Positions 1 through 10,503 of a stretch of DNA of 64,000 bases are shown piece after piece. The notes beneath the pieces were generated by a model, which did no database searches, was not told the origin of the DNA, and worked only from the letters and a program-made list of their open reading frames with translations. Source of the stretch: Polaromonas sp. 39-63-25 (GTDB lineage Bacteria; Pseudomonadota; Gammaproteobacteria; Burkholderiales; Burkholderiaceae_C); NCBI RefSeq assembly GCF_002278925.1, contig NZ_NCJH01000015.1, positions 62,001 through 126,000 on the forward strand, given 5' to 3'. The position numbers and the translations under genes were made by a program. Positions within the stretch are counted from its first letter, which is position 1; each line of letters begins with the position of its first letter.

Positions 1-2
1 AC

Positions 3-464
3 TTCCGGCCGCTCTTCAATGGGGACGGCGAGGAAATCGCCCTGCGCATGTTGCGCGAAGGTTTTCTGCAGACCCAGCCCGGCAAGGCGCCGCAAGCCGT
101 CCGCCCACCGGTGATTGCGGCAGACAAACCACAGCCCGCCAGGTCTGAAAGACAGCCACTTCCGCAAAACAATCCTGCTCCACCGGCACCCGCCCGGGTG
201 TCAGCAGACCAGTTTGACGGAAAAAGGTCACTGGCAACCACACGAATGTTCCTCTTTGATATCTGTGAACGCATGTTTTCCAAGCGGCATCCCGAGCTGG
301 CCGGGACCTTCCGCGATGCCTTGCGCGACGCCCGGGATCGCGACGCCATGCTGGCCACCTCCCGCCGCATGATCGAGGAGATCGAGAAGATCTCGGGGCA
401 CGAACGGGCTGACTCCATCAGTGAGCGCATTGCCATGCTGCTGCCTGCCGAACAGGCGGCCTGA
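3..464 (+). CDS. hypothetical protein, 5' end outside window
   Basis: An open frame runs from the window edge to a TGA at 462-464. The readable part is about 153 residues; an internal Met at position 48 is probably not the start because the frame stays open upstream (FRPLFNGDGEEIALRM). The middle is rich in Pro, Ala and Gln and looks disordered. The C-terminal 80 residues (RMFLFDICERMFSKRHPEL onward) are charged and predicted helical. I do not recognise the family. It lies upstream of the glycine riboswitch on the same strand, so it may have been the gene preceding the gcv operon, but nothing links it to glycine metabolism. Confidence 0.6.
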   Translation, partial: FRPLFNGDGEEIALRMLREGFLQTQPGKAPQAVRPPVIAADKPQPARSERQPLPQNNPAPPAPARVSADQFDGKRSLATTRMFLFDICERMFSKRHPELAGTFRDALRDARDRDAMLATSRRMIEEIEKISGHERADSISERIAMLLPAEQAA

Positions 465-485
465 GGCCGGCTTCAGCTACACTTG

Positions 486-705
486 CGCGGTCAGGAGAGA
501 GTTTTCCTCGCGAAAACCGCCGAAGGCGCATGCGGCACCCCAATGGTGCTCTGAACGCTCAGGCAAAAGGACTGGCAACCGCCACCCGGGCGAACATCTT
601 CCGGGCGGCGTTCCCTACTGGAGAGAGACCACCTTCGAGGTGGTCCACCGAAGGAGCAAACCTGCATCGCCAGGCGAATCTCTCAGGTAAAGAGGACAGC
701 AGGGG
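486..705 (+). promoter_or_regulatory. tandem glycine riboswitch
   Basis: Two similar aptamer-like blocks lie in the leader of gcvT. The first runs from GGAGAGAG (about 494) through CCGCCGAAGGCGCA to CTCAGGCAAAAGGAC (about 558-572). The second runs from CTGGAGAGAG (618-627) through CACCGAAGGAGCAAAC to CTCTCAGGTAAAGAGGAC (680-697). The paired GGAGAGAG, CCGAAGG and CAGGxAAAxGGAC elements are the hallmark of the gcvT class of glycine riboswitch, usually found as a two-aptamer unit that turns on glycine cleavage genes when glycine is high. The start of gcvT is about 50 nt downstream. Confidence 0.93.
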
Positions 706-751
706 CAGCCCATGATTTTTCATGGATAACGACTTGCCCCGGAGAACGCCT

Positions 752-1894
752 GTGTCCGCCACCGATCCTGTCCTGTTGAAAACACCGCTGTACGACCTGC
801 ACCTGGAACTGGGCGCGCGCATGGTGCCGTTTGCCGGTTACGCCATGCCGGTTCAATACCCGGCCGGCCTCATGGCCGAACACCACCACACCCGCCAGGC
901 CGCCGGTCTGTTCGATGTCTCGCACATGGGCCAGCTGCACCTGGTCGGTCTTGAGGCCGCAGCCGCGCTGGAAACCCTGATCCCGGTCGATGTGATCGAC
1001 CTGCCCGCCGGCAAGCAGCGCTACGGCCTGCTGCTCAATGAAGACGGCGGCATCATCGACGACCTGATGTTCTTCAACCGGGACTACCTCAATGGCGGCG
1101 ACATCTTCGTCATCGTCAACGGTGCCTGCAAGGTGGGCGACATCGCGCATATCCGGCAAAAAATTGGCGCACGCTGCGAAGTCATTCCCATGCCCGAGAT
1201 GGCGCTGCTGGCACTGCAGGGCCCGCAGGCCGTTACCGCGCTGTCGCGCCTGGCACCCGGCGTCGAGAAACTGGTGTTCATGACCGGCGGGCGTTTTACC
1301 GTGGCAGGCTGCGACTGCTTCCTCACACGCAGCGGCTACACCGGCGAAGACGGTTTCGAAATTTCCGTGCCTGCCGCGCAGGCCGACACGCTGGCCCGCG
1401 CCCTGCTGGCCCAGCCCGAAGTCAAACCCGTCGGCCTGGGCGCGCGCAATTCGCTGCGGCTCGAAGCCGGCCTGTGCCTCTATGGCAACGACATCGACAC
1501 CACCACCACACCGGTCGAAGCCAGCCTGAACTGGGCGATCCAGAAAGTGCGCCGCACCGGCGGTGCACGCGCCGGCGGTTTTCCGGGGGCAGCCAAGGTG
1601 CTGGCGCAACTGGCCGACCCCGCCACCTTGACCCGCAAGCGCGTGGGCCTGGTCGCACTGGAGCGCATTCCCGTGCGCGACCACACGGCCCTGCAAAGCC
1701 TGGACGGCACGCCAATTGGCGAAGTCACCAGCGGCCTGCTGGGCCCCAGCATCGACAAACCCGTGGCCATGGGCTACGTGAAGCCCGAATTCTCGGCCAT
1801 GGGTACACGCGTGAACGCCATCGTGCGTGGCAAACCCGTGCCCATGGAAGTCAGCGCCATGCCTTTTGTTCCGAATCGCTATTTCCGCGGTTGA
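752..1894 (+). CDS. gcvT: glycine cleavage system T protein (aminomethyltransferase)
   Basis: T protein of the glycine cleavage system. It takes the aminomethyl group from lipoyl-H protein, releases ammonia and passes a methylene to tetrahydrofolate, in the cytoplasm. The N-terminus ([18 protein letters not shown], then FDVSHMGQ) and the [14 protein letters not shown] segment are typical, and about 380 residues is the normal length. I chose GTG at 752, which has GGAGA seven bases upstream. An in-frame ATG at 722 would add ten residues without a clear ribosome site. It is first in gcvT-gcvH-gcvP and follows a tandem glycine riboswitch. Confidence 0.97.
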   Translation: MSATDPVLLKTPLYDLHLELGARMVPFAGYAMPVQYPAGLMAEHHHTRQAAGLFDVSHMGQLHLVGLEAAAALETLIPVDVIDLPAGKQRYGLLLNEDGGIIDDLMFFNRDYLNGGDIFVIVNGACKVGDIAHIRQKIGARCEVIPMPEMALLALQGPQAVTALSRLAPGVEKLVFMTGGRFTVAGCDCFLTRSGYTGEDGFEISVPAAQADTLARALLAQPEVKPVGLGARNSLRLEAGLCLYGNDIDTTTTPVEASLNWAIQKVRRTGGARAGGFPGAAKVLAQLADPATLTRKRVGLVALERIPVRDHTALQSLDGTPIGEVTSGLLGPSIDKPVAMGYVKPEFSAMGTRVNAIVRGKPVPMEVSAMPFVPNRYFRG

Positions 1895-1919
1895 AGTTTT
1901 TATTATTCTGGAGAACCCC

Positions 1920-2288
1920 ATGATCAAGTACACCGAAGACCACGAATGGATCAACGTTGACGGCGACGTCGCCACCGTCGGCATCACCCACCACGCGCAG
2001 GATGCGCTCGGCGACGTGGTGTTTGTGGACCTGCCTTCCGTCGGCAGCACGCTGGCACAAAAAGAAGTCGCCGGGGTCGTCGAATCGGTCAAGGCCGCAG
2101 CCGACGTCTACATGCCCATCAGCGGCGAAATCACCGAAGTCAACGAAGCCCTGCGCGACGCCCCCTCGCTGGCCAACACCGACCCGCTGGGTGCCGGCTG
2201 GTTCTTCAAGGTCAAGTTGGCCGACAAGTCGCAGCTGGACACGCTGATGGATGAGACCAGCTACACCTCTTTTTCCGCGACTGCCTAA
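1920..2288 (+). CDS. gcvH: glycine cleavage system H protein
   Basis: Small lipoyl carrier (122 residues) that shuttles the aminomethyl intermediate between the P and T proteins. The sequence [16 protein letters not shown] at the start and [17 protein letters not shown] around the lipoylated lysine (Lys58) are diagnostic. The ATG at 1920 is preceded by CTGGAGAA. It sits 25 bases after gcvT and 48 bases before gcvP, so the three genes are very probably one transcript. Confidence 0.98.
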   Translation: MIKYTEDHEWINVDGDVATVGITHHAQDALGDVVFVDLPSVGSTLAQKEVAGVVESVKAAADVYMPISGEITEVNEALRDAPSLANTDPLGAGWFFKVKLADKSQLDTLMDETSYTSFSATA

Positions 2289-2336
2289 ATAGCCCTCCCG
2301 CCCCACCGTTCGGACGAACGATTCCTGGAAACTGCC

Positions 2337-5231
<2,895 letters not shown>

Positions 5232-5237
5232 GCAAGC

Positions 5238-5268
5238 GTCCCGGGCGCAAGCAGCCCCGGGACTTTTT
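5238..5268 (+). terminator. rho-independent terminator of gcvTHP
   Basis: GTCCCGGG (5238-5245) pairs with CCCGGGAC (5256-5263), followed by TTTTT. It begins seven bases after the gcvP stop. A decayed copy of the same hairpin follows the duplicated gcvP tail near 6387-6413. Confidence 0.85.
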
Positions 5269-5331
5269 GCTATTTATTTCATAGCTGCTTGCGCCCGTGC
5301 GACAAGGGCTAGCGGCCTATTTTCCTTGTAA
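5268..5331 (+). repeat. dispersed ~60-bp intergenic repeat, copy 1
   Basis: Reads TGCTATTTATTTCATAGC then TGCTTGCGCCCGTGCGAC, AAGGGCTAGCGGCCTATTTT. This is the clearest copy of a family found at about a dozen places in the window, mostly just after stop codons and in both orientations. It has no coding capacity of its own. Confidence 0.85.
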
Positions 5332-5448
5332 CATGGAGTCGGCGGGGAAACGCACCGTCGCCTGAGGTTAAAAGGCCGGGCGGCCCAACAAGCCCAGTGC
5401 CCCGCTGTAGGCCGTCGCCTTGACGGAGGGATTGGCTGTCCCGGCTGC

Positions 5449-5955
5449 TCAGGCGTCCGTGAATATCACTTCGATCCGGTGCTGCGCAATCTCTGCGGCA
5501 TCCGGGCTCTGCCACACGTCACTGGCGAGCTCGAAAATCGGCTCCGGAACCACCATCGAGAACGTGGGGCCCTTTTCGATGTTCCGGCGTGCGACCCTTT
5601 CCCGGCGGACCTCGCGCGAGGCTTCGAGTACATGGACCTGCAGCTCAATACCAGCGGCTTGAGCCCTCTGATAGAAGGCTTCCCGGCTCCTTTGCTGAAC
5701 GAGGCCAAGTTCCAGGATGGGTTTCGCCCCTGACTTGAGCAGCACCTGCGCGTGGCTCCAGATGTGATCGGCAAGGCGTTCCTTGCGCTCCATATACCAG
5801 GGCATGACATCGGCATTCGGGCGATCTGGGGAAAACAGTCGCGCGAACCACTCGTCAAGGGCGATGTGAATACCGACTATCCGTATGGCGAGGTCGGCCG
5901 CGTAGGTCGACTTGCCCGCACCGACCGGGCCTTCAATAAGGTGAAGCTGAGGCAT
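5449..5955 (-). CDS. P-loop ATP-binding protein / kinase-like (AAA_33 or zeta-toxin-like fold)
   Basis: A 168-residue protein with a Walker A loop close to the N-terminus (GPVGAGKST, residues 9-17), preceded by a hydrophobic strand (LHLIE). Further on are DEWF and a basic segment (EASREVRRERVARRN) of the kind that forms the lid in small nucleotide or metabolite kinases. The family is therefore a small P-loop phosphotransferase; the substrate cannot be read. It stands alone on the minus strand, between the intact gcvP and the duplicated gcvP tail, with no partner gene next to it. Confidence 0.8.
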   Translation of the reverse strand: MPQLHLIEGPVGAGKSTYAADLAIRIVGIHIALDEWFARLFSPDRPNADVMPWYMERKERLADHIWSHAQVLLKSGAKPILELGLVQQRSREAFYQRAQAAGIELQVHVLEASREVRRERVARRNIEKGPTFSMVVPEPIFELASDVWQSPDAAEIAQHRIEVIFTDA

Positions 5956-6091
5956 GTGGGATGGAACTTGTGATGGCTAACGAATGAAAGGGACTTCCCC
6001 GTCCCAGGCGAACCGCGAGCCCAGAGACTTGCGAGTGACGGCAACAAGGCGCCACGATGAAGAAGTCAAACTTTTCATCCACTGACCCGGA

Positions 6092-6202
6092 AGGGGAATC
6101 ACGGCGATCGTAACCGCAGGAATTGACCTCGCCAGGAACGTCTTTGCCGTGCATGGCGCGGATGAGGCCGGTATGCCCACACCTGTACGCCCGGTCGTCA
6201 AC
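6092..6202 (+). pseudogene. IS110-family transposase, N-terminal remnant
   Basis: The frame reads [20 protein letters not shown], which matches the RuvC-like start (GIDLAKNVFxVHG) of IS110-family transposases. Only about 35 residues survive. A stop lies just upstream (6083-6085) and the frame runs directly into gcvP-derived sequence at about 6203. No element ends are recognisable. Confidence 0.75.
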
Positions 6203-6378
6203 GCGTCGCCCTGCTTGAGCTTCCCCATACCCGGCACGCTGATGGTCGGACCCATCAAAAGCGAACCCTGGCCGCGCTCAAACAGGTCAGGTACTGGCCG
6301 CACGTGGGCCGCGTCGACAACGTCTCTGGCGACCGCAACCTGTTCAGCAGCTGCGTGCCGGTGGCTGACTACGCGTGA
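6203..6378 (+). pseudogene. decayed duplicate of the gcvP 3' end
   Basis: Matches two pieces of the intact gcvP tail with the part between them deleted. GCTTGAGCTTCCCC and ACCCGGCAC...CTGATGGTCG correspond to about 4888-4945. CTGGCCGCGCTCAAACAGGT to TGACTACGCGTGA (about 6269-6378) corresponds to 5121-5231. Scattered substitutions and frame changes show it is not functional. The similarity continues past the old stop into a degraded terminator and a repeat copy. Confidence 0.88.
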
Positions 6379-6414
6379 GCCAGCGTCTCGGGCACAAGCA
6401 GTCGCGATATTTTT

Positions 6415-6478
6415 GCTATTGATTCCATAGCGGTCTCCGCCCATCTTAAAAGGACTGGAGGCCTATTTCACTTGTAGC
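6415..6478 (+). repeat. dispersed ~60-bp repeat, copy 2 (part of the gcvP-tail duplication)
   Basis: TGCTATTGATTCCATAGCGG...AAAAGGACTGGAGGCCTATTTCACTTGTA is a diverged copy of the repeat at 5268-5331. It occupies the same position relative to the duplicated gcvP tail, so it was probably copied with it rather than inserted anew. Confidence 0.75.
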
Positions 6479-6710
6479 CCGGGGGTTGGCGGGACATCGC
6501 GCTATCGCCTGACGTCCGATGGCCAAACAGGTGGGGCACCATGTCGGCTCAACACTGAAAGCAGTCGGCCACCATCACCCCGCGTCGAACTCAGCCGATG
6601 TCCCGTGGTTTGGTCGCTTCACTATTCTGGATGCTGGTCAACGCTGAAAATAGCCAACGGACAGTGGGCGAGCGAAGCCCGCCCGCAGGACGTCCTTGTC
6701 GCTCGTCCTG
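6479..6710. other. intergenic, no gene seen
   Basis: The first 35 bases (GGCGGGACATCGCGCTATCGCCTGACG region) still resemble the sequence after the gcvP repeat copy at 5332-5365. The rest shows no convincing gene, hairpin or promoter. It ends at the stop codon of the minus-strand gene at 6711. Confidence 0.5.
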
Positions 6711-7391
6711 TTAGTGCGCATCAACACTACCCTCGTCTGTTATTTCGTGGAGAAGGTCCTCGAATTGCCGGCGCTTTCCTCGAAAGGCGACTGTAGAGCC
6801 TGCTAATGGTGTGTGGCTGAAGTTCTGGGCGCTCATGAACTTGAGCGTGCGCCACACGACATCGAACACGTTCCGTACGTCGGATCGGTCCATGGCCGTG
6901 GGACTGACATTGAGTCGTAAGGTACGAGTTTTACGGGCTGGGACGTCGACTATCTGCTCGTAGTGCTTGTTGGTCTGAAAACCCAGCTCCTTAGGAGTAG
7001 CGAGAGTCGGAGAGCCAGCGCCTGCAAAGTCGGAAACATCGAGGTGCCAGATGTGATTGTGCGCGAGGATATTCCGAACGAGAAACACTTCCAACAGTTC
7101 ATTTTTTTGAGGGAGGAAAGGAAAGTACTTGGCGAGAAGGTCCGGCGTACTGAGATTTCCAGCGATTGGTTCCGCACTCCGCAGAAAGCGAAGTCGTGCT
7201 GTGTACGACTCGAGCACCGCCACCAGAAGGACGACGAGGGCAGCCGAGTAGCCGTTCTCGTGCATGCTTGTGCCAGCTGGACCTGCAGCCGATATAGGCC
7301 GCTTCAGAAGCTTACAGAGTAGGTCTGCGATCGGCTGCAGATATGCAGAGCCCACGACGGTGATGACATCTGGAATTGCGGGGCTCGACAT
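6711..7391 (-). CDS. hypothetical protein with HEPN-like RNxxxH motif
   Basis: A 226-residue protein I cannot place in a named family. Residues 50-62 are hydrophobic (AALVVLLVAVLES), followed by an ELLEVFLVRNILAHNHIW segment. Arg106-Asn107 and His111 form R-N-x3-H, the active-site pattern of HEPN RNases and their inactive relatives. The surrounding helices suit a HEPN or MAE_28990/RiboL-PSP-like helical bundle, but that is inference. It lies next to another small orphan gene on the same strand in an accessory stretch, a setting where HEPN proteins are often defence or toxin components. No antitoxin nucleotidyltransferase is seen nearby. Confidence 0.6.
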   Translation of the reverse strand: MSSPAIPDVITVVGSAYLQPIADLLCKLLKRPISAAGPAGTSMHENGYSAALVVLLVAVLESYTARLRFLRSAEPIAGNLSTPDLLAKYFPFLPQKNELLEVFLVRNILAHNHIWHLDVSDFAGAGSPTLATPKELGFQTNKHYEQIVDVPARKTRTLRLNVSPTAMDRSDVRNVFDVVWRTLKFMSAQNFSHTPLAGSTVAFRGKRRQFEDLLHEITDEGSVDAH

Positions 7392-7483
7392 AGCTGCCCC
7401 TGCCCTAACGTGAAAATGACCGGACCACCACCGCCCGCGGAGAAGCCGCTTCCTGCAGGTGTCGATCCACGTCGATTAACACG

Positions 7484-7864
7484 TTACGTGCCAGCACGCT
7501 TGTTTGCCCAATAGTCATGCACCTTGTTGAATTCAGCGATCCAACACGCGAGCATATCCTTGGTATTCCGTCCCCGAGATTTTGCTAGCTCAAAGAAGCC
7601 AGGTCCAGGCTGCATGTCGCCGAACTTGTGCACCACAATTGCTGTGAGCATGCCGCGCCCAGCTGCATCTTCTTCAGAGCTGATTTCGCCGAGAAGATGG
7701 AACAGTCGAGGGTCGTGAGGCTCGAGCGAGAGCGCTGTGATCTGAGCGACGAGTTCCGAGTAGGCTATTCGCCCGCGCCGCCGCGCAACCTCGACAAGCG
7801 CATTAGTCGCCTGCTTCTTCGCCGCATCCCAAACGGGCCCCTCAAATCCATAAGCATTCAGCAT
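7484..7864 (-). CDS. small hypothetical protein
   Basis: 126 residues starting at an ATG preceded by AAGGGAGA. The sequence contains RRRGRIAYSELVAQI, then GRGMLTAIVVHKFGDMQPG and GFFELAKSRGR, ending in a Trp- and Lys-rich tail. I have a recollection of similar small orphan proteins scattered in proteobacterial accessory regions, but no function. The N-terminal part could be a winged-helix-like fold. It lies 92 bases upstream of the HEPN-like gene on the same strand, so the two may be co-transcribed. Confidence 0.65.
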   Translation of the reverse strand: MLNAYGFEGPVWDAAKKQATNALVEVARRRGRIAYSELVAQITALSLEPHDPRLFHLLGEISSEEDAAGRGMLTAIVVHKFGDMQPGPGFFELAKSRGRNTKDMLACWIAEFNKVHDYWANKRAGT

Positions 7865-8278
7865 GCACTCTCCCTTAGCAAATAACGAATTTAGACCGCA
7901 AATTCATCGGCAAAATGGCATGCACAGCGTCCCCCACTTGACGGGTTTGCTCCATTAAAAATAGCGGCAAACCCCGCAGCTCGCACGAAGCAACTGGATT
8001 TGCCCTGGAGGCGATTCTGCATCTGCCGATGGGGTTTGAACACCCCCATTCGGAGGAGGCAGTGAAATCTGCCGTCGCTCCACAGACGTTTGGCTGACGC
8101 ACAAGGTGGCGATGGAGCGACAGGCCTTGCCGGCGCATCCGTCCTGCTGGCATGGTCGCCGGCCCTCGGGCCCCGCGTGAGCGGCTGCGAATCTTCACCC
8201 TCACCGCCCAGGCCGGATAATGCCTGCTACCGTCCGCCAGCCCAAGGCTTGCGCCCTGCGCCCACCCAATCACCTGCC
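7865..8278. other. intergenic, no gene assigned
   Basis: About 410 bases between the divergently oriented small hypothetical gene and the YvlD-like gene. A short plus-strand frame ending at about 8096 reads MGFEHPHSEEAVKSAVAPQ before a stop and could be the tail of a lost gene. No repeat copy or clear hairpin was seen. Confidence 0.4.
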
Positions 8279-8686
8279 ATGTTCGACCACCTGATTCTTT
8301 TCCTTCTGCACTGGGCCATCACCGCGCTGTCGCTCTGGCTGGCCAGTCGTGTCTTTCGGGGCATCAGCTTTGCAGACACCTCCTCATTGGTCATCTCGGC
8401 GCTGCTGCTCGGTTTTGCGAATGCGATTGTCAAGCCGCTGGTGATTGTGCTGACCTTGCCGCTGACCTTGTTGACCTTCGGCCTGTTCCTGCTGGTCATC
8501 AATGCCCTGATGATTTTGCTGGTCTCCGCGCTGGTGCGCGGCTTCAAGGTCTCGGGCTTCTGGACGGCCTTTTTTGCCAGCATCTTCATCGCCGTGTTGA
8601 GCTGGGTGATAGGCGCCTTCGTTCTGGTGGGCAGCGGGCCCGATGCCATCCCGATGCAGATGCCCGGCAGTGGCGTGTGGCTCTGA
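8279..8686 (+). CDS. phage holin family / YvlD-like membrane protein
   Basis: 135 residues made almost entirely of four hydrophobic helices (LILFLLHWAITALSLWLAS, then SSLVISALLLGFANAIVKP, VLTLPLTLLTFGLFLLVIN and WTAFFASIFIAVLSWVIGA). The ANAIVKPLVIVLTLPLTLLT signature matches the YvlD/DUF360 membrane family, often annotated phage holin family protein IV although no phage link is implied. Longer upstream starts exist in the frame, but the ATG at 8279 is where the family begins. Function unknown; inner membrane. Confidence 0.88.
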   Translation: MFDHLILFLLHWAITALSLWLASRVFRGISFADTSSLVISALLLGFANAIVKPLVIVLTLPLTLLTFGLFLLVINALMILLVSALVRGFKVSGFWTAFFASIFIAVLSWVIGAFVLVGSGPDAIPMQMPGSGVWL

Positions 8687-8746
8687 GTCCGGCAGAACCG
8701 GTTCGGCCCAATCATCATGTCAAATCGCGCTCCAGCCCAGACGGGG

Positions 8747-8776
8747 CGGGCGCAAGCAGCTATCTTTTAAATAGCG
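8747..8776 (-). repeat. dispersed repeat, partial inverted copy
   Basis: GGGCGCAAGCAGCTATCTTTTAAATAGCGC is the reverse complement of the first half of the repeat (GCTAT...ATAGCTGCTTGCGCCC). It lies between the YvlD-like gene and the stop of the esterase, so its orientation follows the minus-strand gene. The second half is missing. Confidence 0.7.
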
Positions 8777-8806
8777 CACCCAACCCGACACTGCGTCACC
8801 GGGTCA

Positions 8807-9472
8807 TCAGCCCTCGGCCGCGAGCTGCTGCAACCAGGCCATCGCCTCACCCAGTTCCTGCTGGATGATTTCGTGCGCACTGGGGTAGTCGGCATAACGC
8901 AAGCTGATCGGCAGTGTTTCCACCAGCGCGCGAATCGCGTGCGCACTCGCCAGCGGAATCACCTGGTCGCGGGTGCCGTGGCTGAGCCAGAGCTGCCTGC
9001 CTTGCAGCGCCTCGGTCGGCGCCAGCAAGGGCAGCACCTGCGGCAGCAGGCGGCTGTGCATCACCATCGCCGCCTGCAGCAGTGCGGGTTGCGTCAGCAG
9101 CAGCGAGAGCGCCATGATGCCGCCCTGGCTGAAACCGCCGACCACCACGCGCCCAGGAGCGATGCCCAGTTGTGCTGCCGCCGATGCCACGGTCTGCGCG
9201 ACGGTCTGCCGGCTGGCGACTTCCTGTGCTTCGTTGATGACACGTTCTCCCTGCGGCGTGACGCCAAACTCGAACCAGGCGTAGGCGCGGGCCCCCATCA
9301 CGTTCGGGGCGCGCAAGCTCAGCACGTGGAAGTGGGGCGGCACGTGGGGCGCCAGGCCAAACAGGTCGTCCTCATTGCTGCCGACGCCGTGCATCAGCAC
9401 CAGCAACCAGGGCTGGGCTGCGCCCGCCGCTGCGGGACGGTGCAGGAAAGAAAGGGGCAAATCCATCGTCAT
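8807..9472 (-). CDS. carboxylesterase / phospholipase family alpha/beta hydrolase
   Basis: 221-residue serine hydrolase of the phospholipase/carboxylesterase (YpfH/Est) type. The nucleophile elbow GGFSQGG places Ser115, with Asp169 (SHGTRDQVIP) and His200 (YPSAHEI) completing the triad. The oxyanion loop LMHGVGSNEDD near residue 27 is typical. No signal peptide, so cytoplasmic. It starts 38 bases after the LigB-type dioxygenase gene on the same strand and is probably in its operon. The natural ester substrate cannot be read. Confidence 0.9.
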   Translation of the reverse strand: MTMDLPLSFLHRPAAAGAAQPWLLVLMHGVGSNEDDLFGLAPHVPPHFHVLSLRAPNVMGARAYAWFEFGVTPQGERVINEAQEVASRQTVAQTVASAAAQLGIAPGRVVVGGFSQGGIMALSLLLTQPALLQAAMVMHSRLLPQVLPLLAPTEALQGRQLWLSHGTRDQVIPLASAHAIRALVETLPISLRYADYPSAHEIIQQELGEAMAWLQQLAAEG

Positions 9473-9510
9473 CAGGGAACTCCGGGTTGGGCAAACAGGG
9501 CCAGTTGATT

Positions 9511-10356
9511 TCAGTGCGCCGGCACGGGCGCGGCAAGGGCGAAGCTGTCCATCGCCAACATGCTGTACATCACCTCACGGCTCAGGTAGTCGGGCCGCGC
9601 ACCCTGGGGGCCACCCCAACCGGCCGCACCCAGCGCGAAGAAGATCGGCAGGAAGTGGTCTTCGCTGGGGTGCGCGCGCTGCGCGTCGGATGCCTGGCGC
9701 CGGTAGTCCAGCATGGCAGAAAAATCACCGCGTTCCAGCGTGGACTCGACCCAGCGGCTGAATGCAACGACATAAGGCGCCGGCTCGCGTGCACCGCCAA
9801 AAAATTCGCCCAGGTTGTGCGTCATGCTGCCTGATCCGACCACCAGCACGCCGCGCTCGCGCAGGCCGGCCAGGGCCTGGCCCAGGGCATAGGTTTCGGC
9901 CGGGCCATAAGACACCGGCAACGCCACTTGCACCACCGGCACGTCGGCGTCAGGAAACAAATGCATCAGGGGCACCCAGGCGCCGTGGTCCAGCGGCCGC
10001 TTGTCGTCGCCCTGCGCGGCGATGCCCGCCCCCTGCAACAAGCCCAGCACCTCACGCGCCAGTTCCGGATGGCCGGGGGCGGGATATTGCAAGGCATACA
10101 GATCCTGCGGAAAACCGCCAAAGTCGTGCCAGGTGGCCGGCGCGGGATTCGTCATCACCGCGGGCGTGCGCGCCATCCAGTGCGGCGACATGAGCACGAT
10201 GCCGCGCAGGCCAGTCCCGGCCGCCTCTTTCAGCGCCCAGCCCCAGCGCGTCAGCGCCGGCCCGGTCGTCCCCGGCTCGGTGGCAAACAGCGGCGCCCCG
10301 TGCGAGATGAACAGCGCAGGAAGGACAGAGACAGCAGAAGCGGAACGGGCAGACAT
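9511..10356 (-). CDS. LigB/DODA-type extradiol ring-cleaving dioxygenase
   Basis: 281 residues of the class III extradiol dioxygenase family that includes YgiD and plant DOPA dioxygenase. Likely metal ligands are visible: His19 (FISHGAPLF), His59 (MSPHWMA) and His180 (GSMTHNLGEFF); LDHGAWVPLMHLFP adds the conserved second-shell His124. The enzymes cleave catechol-type rings, but the substrate here is unknown. AGGAG lies just upstream of the ATG. It is divergent from a LysR-type gene, which probably regulates it. Confidence 0.92.
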   Translation of the reverse strand: MSARSASAVSVLPALFISHGAPLFATEPGTTGPALTRWGWALKEAAGTGLRGIVLMSPHWMARTPAVMTNPAPATWHDFGGFPQDLYALQYPAPGHPELAREVLGLLQGAGIAAQGDDKRPLDHGAWVPLMHLFPDADVPVVQVALPVSYGPAETYALGQALAGLRERGVLVVGSGSMTHNLGEFFGGAREPAPYVVAFSRWVESTLERGDFSAMLDYRRQASDAQRAHPSEDHFLPIFFALGAAGWGGPQGARPDYLSREVMYSMLAMDSFALAAPVPAH

Positions 10357-10439
10357 GGCGGGACTCCTTGAGAACAGGAAAGAACCCTTCCAATATAGTT
10401 GTCTACCCTTTAAAGATAAATATCGAATTTATTGATTAA

Positions 10440-10460
10440 TTGTCTTGGAATGCAAGACAA
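10440..10460. promoter_or_regulatory. perfect inverted repeat, candidate LysR-type operator
   Basis: TTGTCTTG (10440-10447), a five-base spacer, then CAAGACAA (10453-10460). It lies in the intergenic space between the dioxygenase and the divergent lysR gene, 44 bases before the lysR start. Such dyads in divergent promoters are typical sites for LysR-type regulators. Confidence 0.6.
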
Positions 10461-10503
10461 TCCAGCTTTCCCACACCTCTCTTCTCAATTCCTCGAGCCC
10501 ACC

